64,000 nt of DNA, taken from Rostratula benghalensis (taxonomy: Eukaryota; Chordata; Aves; Charadriiformes; Rostratulidae). Location: the NCBI GenBank assembly GCA_013399305.1, contig VXAI01000082.1, forward strand, positions 2,171,620 to 2,235,619. Direction: 5' to 3'. The position numbers and the translations under genes were made by a program. The notes under the pieces are model-generated. The model made no database searches and was not told the origin of the DNA. It saw only the letters and a list, made by a program, of their open reading frames with translations. Below are positions 49,701 to 63,331 of this stretch, piece after piece (position 1 is the first letter of the stretch; every line of letters starts with the position of its first letter).

Positions 49701-50934
49701 GAAAAGCATATTTTTAGGATCTGTTCAAAAGCCACTTTTTGTTGTTTTTAAAAGGCATTGGTTTCTAAGACCATATTTTATATCATTTTCAAGAGGTTTG
49801 TTAACCATCTACACACTTTTATGGTCACTATTGTTCAGGCAAACGGTACATCTCAATAAGCAGATAAAAAGACCAAAATTTGTACTTAATGTCTTTATTT
49901 TCTAAAGTACTTTTCTTCCATTGGTTGTCATTGTACTACTGTATTATTATGTCTGTACATTTCTGAGTGTGCTAAAGACAGGAAAAAAATACTTTACTAA
50001 AACATTTTATTTCTTTGGCTCTTCAACAAGACATCCTGATTTGGACCTAATTTAATGAGAGGAAAACAGGGTTCAGGAGATTGAAATACTTATTTCTGTG
50101 ATAAATTAAGCAGCATACTTTTCCCCCCTTTTCATTATACTTTATTTTCATGATGAATTGCTTAATATATTGCTAGAGCAATATCTCTTTGTGTAATTAG
50201 TGATATAATTGTAAAGCAAGAGAATTTTTCCGTGGGTTGGTATTTATAACATCAAACTGGCACAGAGCAATCTATGGATTCAGATCTTTGTTTTGGCAAT
50301 TTTCCATTTTAAAACTTCAATAATGGATCCTGAAGTCTCTCTCAGTGTGTCCCCCCAAAAATGTTGATTTTTTGGCAAATGTGTGTCAATTTGTTCCTGT
50401 TCCTCAACTCATTTATTCATGCACTAGGAAATTCCTGACCTTGTGTCAAATTTGGTTTTGGGTACACCAAAAGACTCACATGCAGGATACAATTTCAGAT
50501 TCATCTAATCTACAGTTCACAATTGCTTTTTTGGAAATGCTCAGAAAAACACTTCTCCTTCCAGCCTTTGAAACAGGCATAGAGTCATTTTTCCAATAAT
50601 GAATTCAAATACTATGTGGTAAGAACATCATCCAGCCTCTTTGAAAGGTAAGTAAGGAAGCTTTAAAGAAAATAAAGTGCATTTTGATAAGTTGGCATGC
50701 ATGTGCTTTATTAGTACATTGGCTCACAAGATGTCTCATGTAACAGCTTGGAGTTTAATATGTGTTTTTATTTTGAAAATAATAAGAAAACATTGGAGCT
50801 TCCAGATAATGGTGTGCTGCTTTGCAGTACCACCCTGATAAATGTTCCAAGGTAAGATTATGAACATACACTCTGTCAACGAGTTGGGATAGGCACACAC
50901 TATTACAGCTCAGTGAAAGCACAGAGCTGATGAT

Positions 50935-51950
50935 GCTCCGAGACAGAGGAACTTCACACCAGGATATTTAGCAAACTGCCTGAAGCCATGTCAGAACTGG
51001 TAGTGGATGTTTTGAACAAAACTGTCAAGAACAAGTGGGTTACAGACGGTGTTAGTTACTCTAATTACAGTAAGGGTTTGATATTGTCTTTAATAACATT
51101 TTCATACAAAAACCAAGGAGAAAAATACATGTGAAACCATCACAAAGCATGTATAAAGCTAGTGTAATCCTGCCCAGAAAGTAATTGTCCAAGGTTCCCT
51201 GTCAAACTGGGAGGCTCTATTGACAATGGTTTGGGATTGTCCTGGGTTTGCTCTGGTTGGTGTTTCCATAAAAGATGTGAATGATGGTATAGAAAGTTTG
51301 CTTATTAAGTTGTCTGCTTAAGTAGGGTCAAGTGAAACTGTTTGAGTGTATAAAAGACAAAATTACATTTATAAGTGACCGTGAGGAATTGGATAAATGG
51401 TCTGAAAAATATTGGTTTCAATGTTGGGAGAACTCATTCAGTTTCTATTGTCTCAGGCCAGAATAACCAGCAACCAGGTGGAACAATAGTTCCAGTTTAC
51501 GAAGCCTTGGGCAAGCCTTAGTGGGAATATTTAGTCCACTTTCAGTTCTACTCTGTAAGGAAGATTTAGATCAAATGGGAAGAATTCAGAGGACAGCGAT
51601 GACAATAATCAGCAGTCTAGAAAATAAGGCTTGGGAGGAGAAACTAAAAAAGTAGGGCTGTGCAGTCTAATGACAAGAAGAGGAAATGGGACACGGTAAC
51701 ATCTTGCAGTACAAAAAACAGAGCATGCTGTTCCCTGAGACCATCATAAACAAGCAAGAAATCATGATTTTGACCTGCAAGAAGAAAGATCTAACACACT
51801 TCAGGAGAACATTTCTAATGACAATAAGGCAACAAATCTTTGACATAAGATATCCACTGGGAGCCATAAGGTCTATTTTTGACCTTTTAAAACTAGGTTA
51901 GAGACAAAAGTGCAGTGTGACATGACTTAGCTGATCCTATCCTGTAACAA
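50935..51950 (+). mobile_element. Ancient CR1 LINE fragment (about 1 kb)
   Basis: Worn but collinear CR1 phrases on the plus strand: CAAACTGGGAGGCTCTATTG, GAATGATGGTATAGAAAGTT, GGATAAATGGTCTGAAAA, CAGAGGACAGCGATGACAAT, GGCTTGGGAGGAGAAACTAA, then the late CR1 3' UTR region (GATCTAACACACTTCAGGAG, AACTAGGTTAGAGACAAA). The order follows the reverse-transcriptase C-terminus and 3' UTR. Divergence is far higher than in the 38-kb copy, so it is an old insertion. The borders, and the part before 51170, are uncertain. Confidence 0.62.
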
Positions 51951-54292
51951 AGATAGCCCAAATCATATCTGCATATCTGTCCCTTCCAATTTTATCTTTT
52001 CTCATTTTTCTACGACTTTCTTGAATAAAATAATTTCCAGCAACTGGGCTGTAGAGTTGTCAACCTAGACATGTACTTATATGTATCTATACATATATAG
52101 GTATAAAATGCAAGTAGGAGTAAACCTTGGAGAAAGTAAAAATGCAGCATACCCTTTAGAATATGCTTTACAGAAGGTGAAGACAAAGAATTTGGAATGA
52201 CACTTTCTCCACCTATATTTTACAGTTTTGGAAATGCCTGTTGCAAAATCCTACCTCAGGCAGAAACAACTTTTTTCTCATTAATACTGAGTCCAGCAGA
52301 AAGATCTGGCAGAGCATAGATTCTTCAGGGCTCCAAGTCTTAGCAGACAATGGTGAAAATTCTAACTTTGCCACATCTGCACTGATAATTGCAAGGAGAT
52401 AATTACTCTTTGCTGGAAGGAGGAAATGCGTGTTCATGAGTGAGTAAGCGCAAGGAAATAAATTGACTATCTTTATGTCATTGTAATTAAAATTCACGCT
52501 TCTGGGCATAAATCAGTTGTCATGGAGGTCAGGAAGAGGGTTTTACTCTTATGTGCATCAGCGTAGAGCAAGTGAGGGGATTTTTTTTCTCCTATTTTCC
52601 CCCAGTAAGTAACTGGCTTATATTGTATGTTGAACATAATGTGACCAGTGATCTGATCTAATATGGCAATTTTTGCTGCTGCCTTAGCAGGAAAAGCTCA
52701 TGTAAAATGAAGGACAGAGTACAGGGCAGAGCTGGAGCACACGGAAAATTGGATACTTTTAAATAGTAGGATAATAAGCATTTGCTAACATTGGGCTAAT
52801 TCGCACATGATACCTTTCACACAGAACTCTAATTTTGTAAAGTTGTAAGACCTTGCTAGTTATTCCTTTATTGCAGACAAATTTACTATTCTTCTTTCTG
52901 GCTAGGAAAAAAAAAAAATAGAAATAGAGCTTGGCTTAACCATTAAATATGTCACTGTAGCAGAGGGATATGGAATTCATAATGTGCTACATTCAGAACG
53001 GCATGTTGTAACTCAATCTTTTTGAATGTTGCTGGCCTGAAGCTTCATAGACTAGAGTTTTCAGTAAAAATGTTTTTTTCTAAGTAGTAAAAAACCCCCA
53101 ATCCCTTAATCTCTTCAATCATTAAACATTTTCTGAGAGTAAAAGTCCTTGGAAATGTTTTTCCACTTGTTTCACATGTTTTGTAACACCTAAAATAGTT
53201 TTCATAGGTGATTAGTTGTTTAGTGAGATCTGGTGTGTTTATTTTATTTTATAAATATTGGAAACAGCCGACTGAGTTAAGAATTGGCTTCAGCTTCCGG
53301 GTAGATTAGCCAGACTTTTTCATGAGCCTGCTCTGCAGACCGTGAGTGCTCCTTAGGCAAAGTTGTGTGAGTGGCACAGCCAGAGGTCAGACGCATATAG
53401 CCCCTGAGTGGCAAGGGGCCATGTCCTAGAAAGGCAGCATGGCAAAACTGTTGCTTGTACCCTACACCCTCGTCCCATATTTCGATTAACACAGCCAGCC
53501 ATGTGGCTCCAATTGTAGGATTAGGGTCTGAATCTGAAGTAAAGAAAAACTTGGTGAAGAAATATGTCCCTGCATGGCACTCATTTTCCTTTCATTTCCC
53601 TGCTTCTAGAGTCAGCTTTATATATAAGTAAAAGAGGCAGCTGCTGTTGTGTTTGACTGATGGAGGTAAGAAAGGAAATCACATGGTGGCAGCCAAGTTT
53701 TCCTAGGCAGCATCTTTCTTGAGTGGGTTTTCTGGACACACAAATGTGTCTGTAGCTGTGGTGACATTGTTTATATGAGCTAGGGAGGGTCAATGAAAGG
53801 GAGGAGAGCACAATTACAGGGTGTGACAGGACAAAGTGGAGAAAAGTGATTTATGACGGATACCATTAAGAAAGAAGATAGCAGGTAAGATTTTGTATAT
53901 TAAACAGATGAAAAAGTAGAACAAAATATCAGTAGGGAAAAGGAAAGGGAAATACAGGAATCAATGGTACCCCCAAAGATACTTCAGTTGGTGTTTGAGA
54001 CACTGTTCTTGTTAGACACACAGGCAGTTATGGGAAGTAAGAGGTGAGAGTATGCGTATGTATGACAATTAATCTCTACAGGAATTATGAGGAAGGCTTA
54101 GAAAGACTGCAGACCAGAGACAAGGTCTACTCAGAGGTCTGAGCTAAAATTGAGAGTGGAGAAAGGAGACCACAGGAGCAAAACTAAAGACAAACGACTA
54201 AAAAAATCCATAGCTTTTTTTTGTAATTTAATTAAGATAGTCATGTGGTCTGGAGCAGAGAAGTCAATTCACGAAATGTAGAGAATTAAGAT

Positions 54293-54375
54293 AGAATCAT
54301 AGAAAAATTTTGACTGAAAAGGACCTTCCAAGGTTATCACCTGCTCCAGTGCTTCACTCAAAGGGTCAGGACATC
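54293..54375 (-). mobile_element. CR1 3'-end fragment
   Basis: TAGAATCATAGAAAAATTTT, then GAAAAGGACCTTCCAAGGTT and ATCACCTGCTCCAGTG, is a diverged inverted CR1 3' end, same orientation as CRB1. Confidence 0.72.
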
Positions 54376-54527
54376 ACCCAGAGAAGAAATTGGACTAGTT
54401 AATTTCAGAGAATTTGATTAGTTTATATGTTATTACAGACCAGATATTTGGAAGTCAAAGAAAGATACTTGATATCCTGCTTCCAGTATATTTTTTTGTA
54501 TGTTCTTTAAGTTGTAAAAAAAGGATT

Positions 54528-54583
54528 TGTGTGTATATATATATATACATAAAAGGGTATATATATACATATATATATATATT
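54528..54583. repeat. (TA)n-rich microsatellite
   Basis: GTGTGTATATATATATATAC, then a second TA run after AAAAGGG, ends at about 54583. Alternating purine-pyrimidine, likely polymorphic. Confidence 0.9.
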
Positions 54584-56964
54584 CAGGAATTTTTCATGTT
54601 TTACCTTTTAGAAAACTGTGGTAAGACTGTCAAATTCAAAGCATTAATGATCTGATTTGCATTTTTTGTAGATTTATGAGCTTGTGCATACAGATGATGC
54701 GTATGCATTTGAACTGAAGTATATCCAGCGGGATCTTAAAACAACCAATACCTTTGAGTTGTTTAATTAGATCGTACAAGGTCATGTTTCAGTGACTTGA
54801 AAATCTGTTTGGAGTATATGATTCACTTTGGAATTGGAAAACAAATTAATTTTCAGTCCTACAAACACTTAAGGGCTTTAAAACAGTGATTGCTGTTGGT
54901 GAACACATTCATTGAGAAATGTAGGCTGTATCTAGTCTCCTTTAAAAAGGATTTTCTACCTAGTCTCTTGTTAGCTGCTTCCTATTTGTTTTAACTGAGG
55001 TAGGCAAGCGCAGCCACTGGGCTGTCTAGTGTGAAATGGCTTCTACCCTAGAAACAGTGCTTTGAAAAAATCCATTCATTTGCAAGATTTTCTCATTTTG
55101 TTAAAACCAATGTGAATCTCCACAACATACAAAGTGACTACGTAACTTCATTGTCAGCCCATATTGAAATAAACTGAAAAAGCCAGCAGGCTAGAAAATC
55201 ATAGTTTTAATAGGGCCTACAGACTTAACTGAGAATGGAGACCTGAGAATAGAGAAATATAAAATATGAATGTGTGAACATACATAACATGTTTATGCCA
55301 TGTATATTCTGAGCTGTGCATAGCATAGCTGTATAAATAGTATGAATACGATCTGTAGTTATGCTGTGTGTAATTATGCTTCTCTGTTCCTACAGTATAT
55401 TTTTCTGCATAATTTATTAATACTTTAAGTACAGAAAAACAAGTCTTTTACCCTGAACTGCCACTACGACAGTTTCTCGTAAAGCGATTACTCCACCTGA
55501 TGCATGTTTTCTTTCCCGCGTGAAGAGCTGTGATTTGCTGTAGAGGAGATCTAGATGTGGAAGACCTTATACTTTGGACTATACCTTATAGTCTAGGTCC
55601 ATATTGATGGGAATCGCAGAATATGAGATTATACCGCTTTTCACTTCAGCAGTGGTGTTCATTTCTCTCATTCCCTGCAATGTTAGTTCTTTTGCAGTGT
55701 GAAAACTCCTCTAACTGATGGCTTTGTTTATCCAAGGTTTCATGTGCTTAACTCATCTTGAAGCTGGAAAGCGTGAGACTCAAACTAGCTTAATTTATGC
55801 TATGTCATGTAGGAGTCCCAAAGGTAATGGGGCAGTATGGAGATCAGCTGAGATTGTGTGTGCTTGCCATGGACTACTGTCTGTCTTACTGGGGGATTTC
55901 CTGGGTCATATTATGGGTATGTGATTTAACTAGATTAAATCTAGGTTTTGTTTGTCTTTATGTGCTACAGTTATCTCTGTAGCTGTGCAGACATGTTTGT
56001 AGTATAGCATTTAGTAGTGTTCCTTATTTGTTACTATAGATGGTGATTTACTATGTATTCTGGCCTCACAAATAGGCCTAATAACAGATTCTGAACCCTC
56101 TTGGTTAAGAAAAAGTAGTGCCCATAGGACAGTGACTACAGCCATAATTGTATTGATCATTATGATTCTCTGTAATAATGTCATGTTGTTAACACAGCCA
56201 GACTTGAAGAATTACCACGGTGGGACAGCAATCTGAATCAGATCCACCAAATCTATTTCTAGCAGTTAATTATCAGCATAAATTAGCTGTCTATACTAGG
56301 CTTTTTTTCTTCTGAGACTGTTTATTGAAAGTGTAAAGTTCATTGTCAGCCAGAGAAAGAGCGTGATTTCGTTAATCTGGTTCTCCCTACACAATTGGCA
56401 TAAATCCTTTTCTAAGATAATTCTAATATTTTTTTCAAAGGGATCAGCAACCAGGTGATCAGTAAAAGGCTACCTTAACATCTTTGAAGTACTCCTTGTG
56501 CCTGAAAAAACAAAGTCCAGGTACCTGAACAGAAGCAGGTTGTGCCTTACTGTTGTCACCTCAGAGTTTATGTCAATCAGTTCAAAAAGCAGGCATAAAA
56601 ATACTAGGCTTTATCACTTGTTCCTCCTCTTAGCAAACACTGAATAATTAAGAGGTAGATGCTACAGGGCACAATTCATGTAAGATCTTTTATGCAGTAT
56701 GTCACATAAAATTAATTTTGGTTCTCACGTTACTAGCTTACTTTTATTACCCAGTGTCCAAACATACTCTTCATGTCCTTGAGAAAGCCTTACACCTGGG
56801 ACTTATCAGTGATAATTTATTGCCAGCAAACTAAAAAAAATTCTGAGTCAAATCCAAAGAAAGCATTAAAGTGATTTTTTAAAATTTATTAACAATTAAT
56901 ATTGGAATTATATATATGTGGACATATGTGTATACAAAAAAATTGGGAAGAGTTCTTTATACAC

Positions 56965-57425
56965 CAGAAAGGTGTGCTACCATTCAGAGGAACCTCAACA
57001 GGCTGGAGAAATAGGCAATCTTCAGGAACCTCATAAAGTTCTGCAAAGGGATTTGCAAAGCCTTACACCTGGTGACAGATAACCCCATCCACCAGTACAT
57101 GCTGGGGGCCAGCAGGCTGGTAAGCCATGCTGGTGAACAAGCTGGACATGATCCAGCAGTGTAGCCTTTCAATAAGGGCAGCCAACAGCTTCCTGAGCCG
57201 TATTAGCAAGTGTGTTGCCAGCAGGTCAAGGAAGGTGACTCTTCACCTCTACTAAGCACTGGTGAGACAATGTCAAGTCCAGGTTGGGGCTCCTCAGCTA
57301 CCAGAAAGTTGATGTACTGGAACTGGTCCAGGAGAGGGACATTAAGATGATTAAGAGATTGGAAAATTTGTCATGAGGAGAGACTGAGAAAGCTGGGGTT
57401 GCTCAGAAGTTGAAAGGCAAGTAAA
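56965..57425 (+). mobile_element. CR1 LINE internal fragment
   Basis: Phrases match the reverse-transcriptase C-terminal region: ATTCAGAGGAACCTCAACAG, GGCTGGAGAAATAGGC, CACCAGTACATGCTGGGGGC, CATGATCCAGCAGTGTAGCC, GTTGCCAGCAGGTCAAGGAA, CTGGGGTTGCTCAG. The element stops before the CR1 3' UTR and ATTCTATG end, so it is truncated at both ends. Many small indels show age. Confidence 0.88.
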
Positions 57426-59755
57426 TTTTGAAGACAAGAGATAGCATTTCAAAGAAAAAAAAAGACACATTTAAATTTCTCCCCAGTTCACCTGTTCCAT
57501 TCCCTTCCCCTATATATATTGCCCAATCTTGTGAACATTTCTCTCATGCATGCAATTTTAGCTATGACGTGATCACCTATGCATGAGGCTCAGCTGTACA
57601 GATACCCCACTCTTAAATTTAAAATGCTGCATGTAGTTGAATAATCCTTTATAAAAGGTACAGATGGGAAATCTGATACATACTTACACAGTAAAAGCTA
57701 AGAATATTTGGATTCTTTACTTTGTATATGGGCTTAGCAGCATTAATTCATGAAGGTTTAGAAGATTATGTGTACATGACAGCCTTGAGGATTTCCATCA
57801 TTGTGATTTTCCTTGCAACTCTGTTGGTTTTGGGGTTTTTTTGGAAAAGCATAATGACCTATGACAACTAAGCTTTATTCTCTGTGGAGTCTGACATTGC
57901 TTCTGTTTAATGGATCAGACAGTTTGTGATACATCAGTACAAGACACTTTCTTCCCCATGTCAACCTAGGGTACCTCTTCAATATTTCCCATCTGTGCTG
58001 ACCTGTGTGATCAAGAGGTCATGTCCTGAAGTCAAACCCGGAATCGAAACAGTCACATCTACCACGAGCCAGACTATTAATGTAACCCATTTAATTTACA
58101 TCAAGTTGGAACTTGACATTCAATTTCTCAGTCCAGAAGCAATTATTTTTAAAGGAACATGCCAACAATATTGCTTGTCTTAAAATAGCAAAAGTTCAAA
58201 AGGGTAAAAAACATTTCACACCATAAATAAAGAATTGATTATACTTGAAAACAAAGTTTGTAATTACTACTGACATTTCTGAGCCTAGATGAGGTGCCTT
58301 TTATGCTTTAAAAACTGATGTCATTTATGCCACTGGCATTATGGGAACCTTATGTAAGGGTCTGAAACAGTCCTTTGCTGGTATTTTAAGGATCAAGAGT
58401 ATCTTGCACAATGGTTGAGTCAAATATATTTTTTTGTCAAGCAATGGTGCAAAATTAATTGTGGGTGCTTAGTCTTTCTTAGAAAGGAGGCCATTCCTCT
58501 GCCTCCTTTCACCTCAATAGCTCCATCAGCAGGACCACTGGCATCATCAGTAAACCACAATACTTTTGGGATGGAAAATGATGTTGTTATTCTTGTATGA
58601 AAGCCAAGCTTCCAAGGTGCTAATATATTTTAACTAGGAATAGCCCTGATCTGGGTCATCAAATATGACGATTCTGTATTTAAAACTGTAGTGCCCGTTT
58701 TTTCAATGGCTCTTACGTTCAGCAGGGACTATGAATTACTGGCCAAAGACAAATATCCCTGAACTCCATGTGAAAGATTCTGCTGACCAAACTGTGTGGT
58801 GCAAAACCTAAAAATTAATGTTAAGAACCTGGGCTAACAAACAGCATCATTGAGAAATAGCGTCTTCCAGATCAGGATCTAATGACTCTGTTGAAATACC
58901 AGCTAAAACTGGATTTTGTTATTGCGTAGCAGATGCTACACACAGCCGATATATCGTGCTCCCTCTACTGGCTATAGGTACAGAAGGCGTACAGAAAGCT
59001 TGCTTAGTTCTCTAAGTGCTCTTTTACCTTTTGGAGCTCTGCTGGCACTAAAATGCTCAAGCTAATTTAAACAAATTGCACATTTTCACACATTGGAGTA
59101 GCTTAATATACTTTTTTAGGGACCTAATACAAATAGCAGTTTACCAAGTAAATCCCTTTATGAAGGGTGAATAAGAATGCTGTCCTGCTACTGTGGGTTA
59201 TTTGGGGATGTTTATGTGTGAGAAATGGTATTTCAAAGGCATATAAAAATCTGTGAGTGTGAAAACAGAGTAGCTAAGCTATATAAAAAATAACCTCTAC
59301 AAGAAATAAGTTATGAATGGCATTATATGATTGATATTTGAAGTTATAGCAAGATAACACTAGCCTACATACTTTAATCTTAAATAAGTTTACTCATGCA
59401 TCTTGACTGACTATCTGAATGAGTCCAAGCTTTACTTTCATAATAAATATATACAGGTTTGGCATGCAAACATCACACATTTCCCACTGTCAGAAGCCAT
59501 GCAATTAAAATAATTAATTAGTAATGAAGACCAACATAAACTCTGCTTATTAACAAGCTTATGCATGGCATGCTGCAAATCTTGCAGAAAAGAATGAAGA
59601 CAAATCTTTTATTCTTACCACAAAACAATCCAGCCGTAAAACTGTACACTTCAAAATAGAAAAAGATGAAAGTTGTGAACCTTTTTAATTAGTGATCAAA
59701 GAAAGGCTTTCTATAAACAGAGCAATAAGGTAATTTGAAGCAGCTATTATGTATG

Positions 59756-59822
59756 TGTTTACATATATATGTATATTAGTATATATGTGTGTGTACACAC
59801 ATTTATACATACATGCATATGG
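59756..59822. repeat. TA/TG/CA compound microsatellite
   Basis: ACATATATATGTATATTAGT, then ATATATGTGTGTGTACACAC and TACATACATGCATAT. Low-complexity alternating purine-pyrimidine sequence. Confidence 0.88.
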
Positions 59823-62800
59823 TTCAGAACTACTTGCCCATGTGCTAGTTCTGACTGAACTCTTCTAGTTTCTCCAGTGTCACTCCTGAGTTCCTCCATT
59901 ATTGGGGGAAAAGAGAAGTAATACCGCTTAAATGTTTGGTTGTATAATTTACTGTTTTCCTAATAAACTGGATTTTAATGGGGTTCACAATGGTGAGATT
60001 ATTAAGGCTGTTTTTGAAATCATCTGTTGAGTAAAACATTGAACTATTAAATTGTATCATTATGTTTATCACTTGACATTTGACCTTAAATATTACATAA
60101 ATTAGAGTGTATTGAGGAAGTAAATTATATTAGTCCCATAGCACAAGTCTTCTCTTTACTGTGTACTTGTTAAGCACTTTCTCCAAATTAATGAATATAT
60201 ATATGATGTGTAGATTTAAAAAAAGTTAATTTCTGTTTGGGGAAAAGTTTTGCATCTCCTTAACTTTGCAATTTGACTGTAATTAGATCAGAACAATGTA
60301 GGCTTATACAATACAACACTGAAAAGCACATGCTTAAAGTAGCTCCTGAGGTGGATAATCCTGAGGTGGATGAGCAAAGTTCTGCTGTCAGTTTAGTATG
60401 TGCAACACCTTTGGTTTCCCCAGAGTTGGTGCATGGTTATCACTTAGACCACACTTGAAACACAACTTTCATTAGTGGCTTTCTTTGCCATTGGATGTAT
60501 GTGTATGCAAGAAACACCTATTTTTAAGAAACATTGGATTATCTGTAATGCCAAGCTGTGCTAGACATGTAGACCTAATATTAGGATGTATATCAGGAAA
60601 CACACAGCAGTTTCTGCTTATATTATGGAAATAATTATTACTGTTTTTTCAACAACCGGAAGAGTAAGGCAAAATAAATCCTATGTTTGGTTCCAGGGTG
60701 CATAGCATGTCGCTGGGCTGGGGCAAAACAAGCAAGAAATGAAAAAGCAGGAGAGATTGTTCAATATAGAAAGATGGAACTGAGCTGGTTCATGAGCTCA
60801 GCCCAGAAGTGACAAAACTGGATTGTAGGAGCCTATAAATATCTGAGGTATGCCAATTAAAAAGGCTAGGAAAGTTTTATTCACAGTATTAAAAAAAAAT
60901 CAAAAAGGTAAGTAGGCAGAGCCTGAAGAAAGCCCCAGAAGGAAAATTCTTACTGGATATTTAGACTAGTTTTAATAAGTAGTCAATCTTATGATGGAAT
61001 GACCCACCACGAATAAATGTCAGGAAAATAATAGGTGCTTGAAAAGCATTATTCCTGCTGCCAAATGATATACAATTGTCACTTTTTTTCCCTTTTTTAT
61101 TATTTTTCTAAAGCACTTTCTGCTAGGTGCTGGATCTAGAGATTCCTTAAATCTGAGGACATTGTCTGTGTGTTGCAGGATCTGGGACCTTATTGATGAA
61201 AAGCCATTCATAGCCTACTCCTTTCCTTCAAGGAAAAAAGCCTTTTCATGCTAAAAAGTGTTTATGTGCAACACTGTTTAACAAAGAGAGAGATGTGTCA
61301 GATTCAAAATATCCACTGCTTGCAGGCTCTGTCAATCATGTCGGACTATATTATACAATTTAACATATCAGTGTAACTAGAGAAAATAGATCATAGTAAT
61401 GATGGGCCAGCTGTGAAATATTAAAGCATAAAACTCTCTACATGTTCTGAAAATAATATTGGTAGACGCTTCATAATGTTTTAATTTCATATATTTTTAA
61501 GTGAAAAAAAAAAAAACAACAACCCCCAAACATCTTGACATTTGTACATTATTTTGGTGCTGAACAATGCAGAAGTGATTGCCGCAATCTCTTTGCATTT
61601 CCAATACAACTTGCAAAAAGGAGAGGAGAGATATTTCTCATGTAATACATATTTCTCATGGAAAGATAAGCATAGGTATATCAAGGCCCTAAATATAATC
61701 TTCTAAGAATTGCAAACAAATTGTAAGGTCTAGAGGCTAATTCTCTAAAGCATTGTCATTAAAAGCTCAAGGGCTCCTTCCTTAATCACTATGGTTCAGC
61801 TATTACAAAATTTTAGCATAGATTGTCATTGCCAATAAAAATACCCTCCTGTCAAAAGGTTCTTTTGTGCAGTAGGAATAATAGGGACAAGCTAAAGTTT
61901 TTGGTAAAGCTGAATTGTATTTCATTAAATGGGTCCTCTGCATAGTTAGCACCCATGTTAGGTTCGTATTTTGTACCTAGGATCTGAAAATATTTCAGTC
62001 TCTGCTTAGAGCACATTACATATTGTAACTGGATCTGATAATGAGATACAAATACAACCTCCATGGGTTGTTGTGAGACTCCACTGTTCATAAGATTATG
62101 TCATACCTTATGATCACAGTGAACTTAAGTCTTTTTTTTTCTTTTTCTGAATTGGGATAATACATACTTCAGAGTAATGTTATATAACCGCTAAACCCAA
62201 ACTGCAGAATATTACAGTAAATACAGAAAGGTTATCAGGTGGTATCAATATGAGTTAGAGATACAAGCTGCTGTTTTCTGAAGTGTCGCCCACTAAATTG
62301 GAATTCTGTAACCAGTGATAAACACAAGGTTACCATTACAAGAGTTGGTGCATTTAAACTCTTGCAGTCTTCTGCCATGCAGGAGGGCAAGTCATGAGAA
62401 GATTCATTTTTGCAAAAAATGGTATTATGCTTTCACAAAATATCACAAGATATAGTTGTTAAGGAAAGAGCTGTCATGAATAACACAAGTCAGTCTTAGA
62501 TGCTGTGGTGATTTATATGGCTGGAGAATAAAAAAATTACACTTTCTTGCACTAAATGGTATTTCTTACACTTGTTGAAGAGGAGCACTATCTGCAGTAG
62601 AGATTAAGCAGAAAGGTACCATAAGTTCTGTAACAGAAACTGACAAAAGCATGGCAAATTCCAGATTCTTTCAGATAGAGCCTAATTTCAGTGTTTTGAG
62701 GTATGCTTCCTTCATATGGTCTTTACATTACAGTGTGCAAACTGTGAGTTCGCTTCAGCTTTCCTTCTGGGGGAGTATCCAGAGAAAGACCTGTTAGACT

Positions 62801-63287
62801 AACCTAGCAATGTCTGGTCTAGGAGCTAAGCATGTGAGAAGTGATTAGCGCTTATGGCAAAGAAAGCAGTTTGAACAATAGCAAATAAAGAGACAAGCAA
62901 GAAACTAGCGAGCATGCTGCATTCTTGGGGTCTGAAACCATTTGCAAAGCTTCTTTCTGCTTCTTTCTGTCTGCTTCTTTCCCTGGTGTAGCCTACGGGC
63001 TGGGGCTGAAGGACAAACACTCTCATTCCAAGAGTGTTCCCTGACCAGTTCCAAAAAATTAAGAAAAAAGAGGAGAAAGAAGAGCTCCACGACAAAAGTA
63101 GAGGTAGAGGAGGGGGAAACTGAGAAGCAACTAATTCTCATGACAATGGGAACAACCAGGGTACTACCAAATAAAGAAAAGTTGAATAGTACTAGAGTAC
63201 AGAATAATTAAAAGCCTGTCTAAATGTTTTTCCAAGTTCAGAGGCTTTAGTAGAGATGGGAAAAGTACTTTAAAGTCCTAACAGTCT

Positions 63288-63331
63288 GGGTTTTGGGGGG
63301 TTTTTGGGTTGTTTTTTTTTTGGGGGGGGGG
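63288..63331 (+). other. G-rich tract with quadruplex potential
   Basis: Four or more G runs on the plus strand: GGG at 63288, six G at 63295, GGG at 63306 and a run of nine to ten G ending at 63331, separated by T loops. The minus strand is the template-complement C-rich partner. Quadruplex folding is a prediction from the pattern. Confidence 0.7.

Noticed and set aside
49496..49735. 79-codon minus-strand frame upstream of the alternative exon, considered as upstream coding exon
   Set aside because: No EGF cysteines, no signal peptide order and no phase link to 49368-49425.
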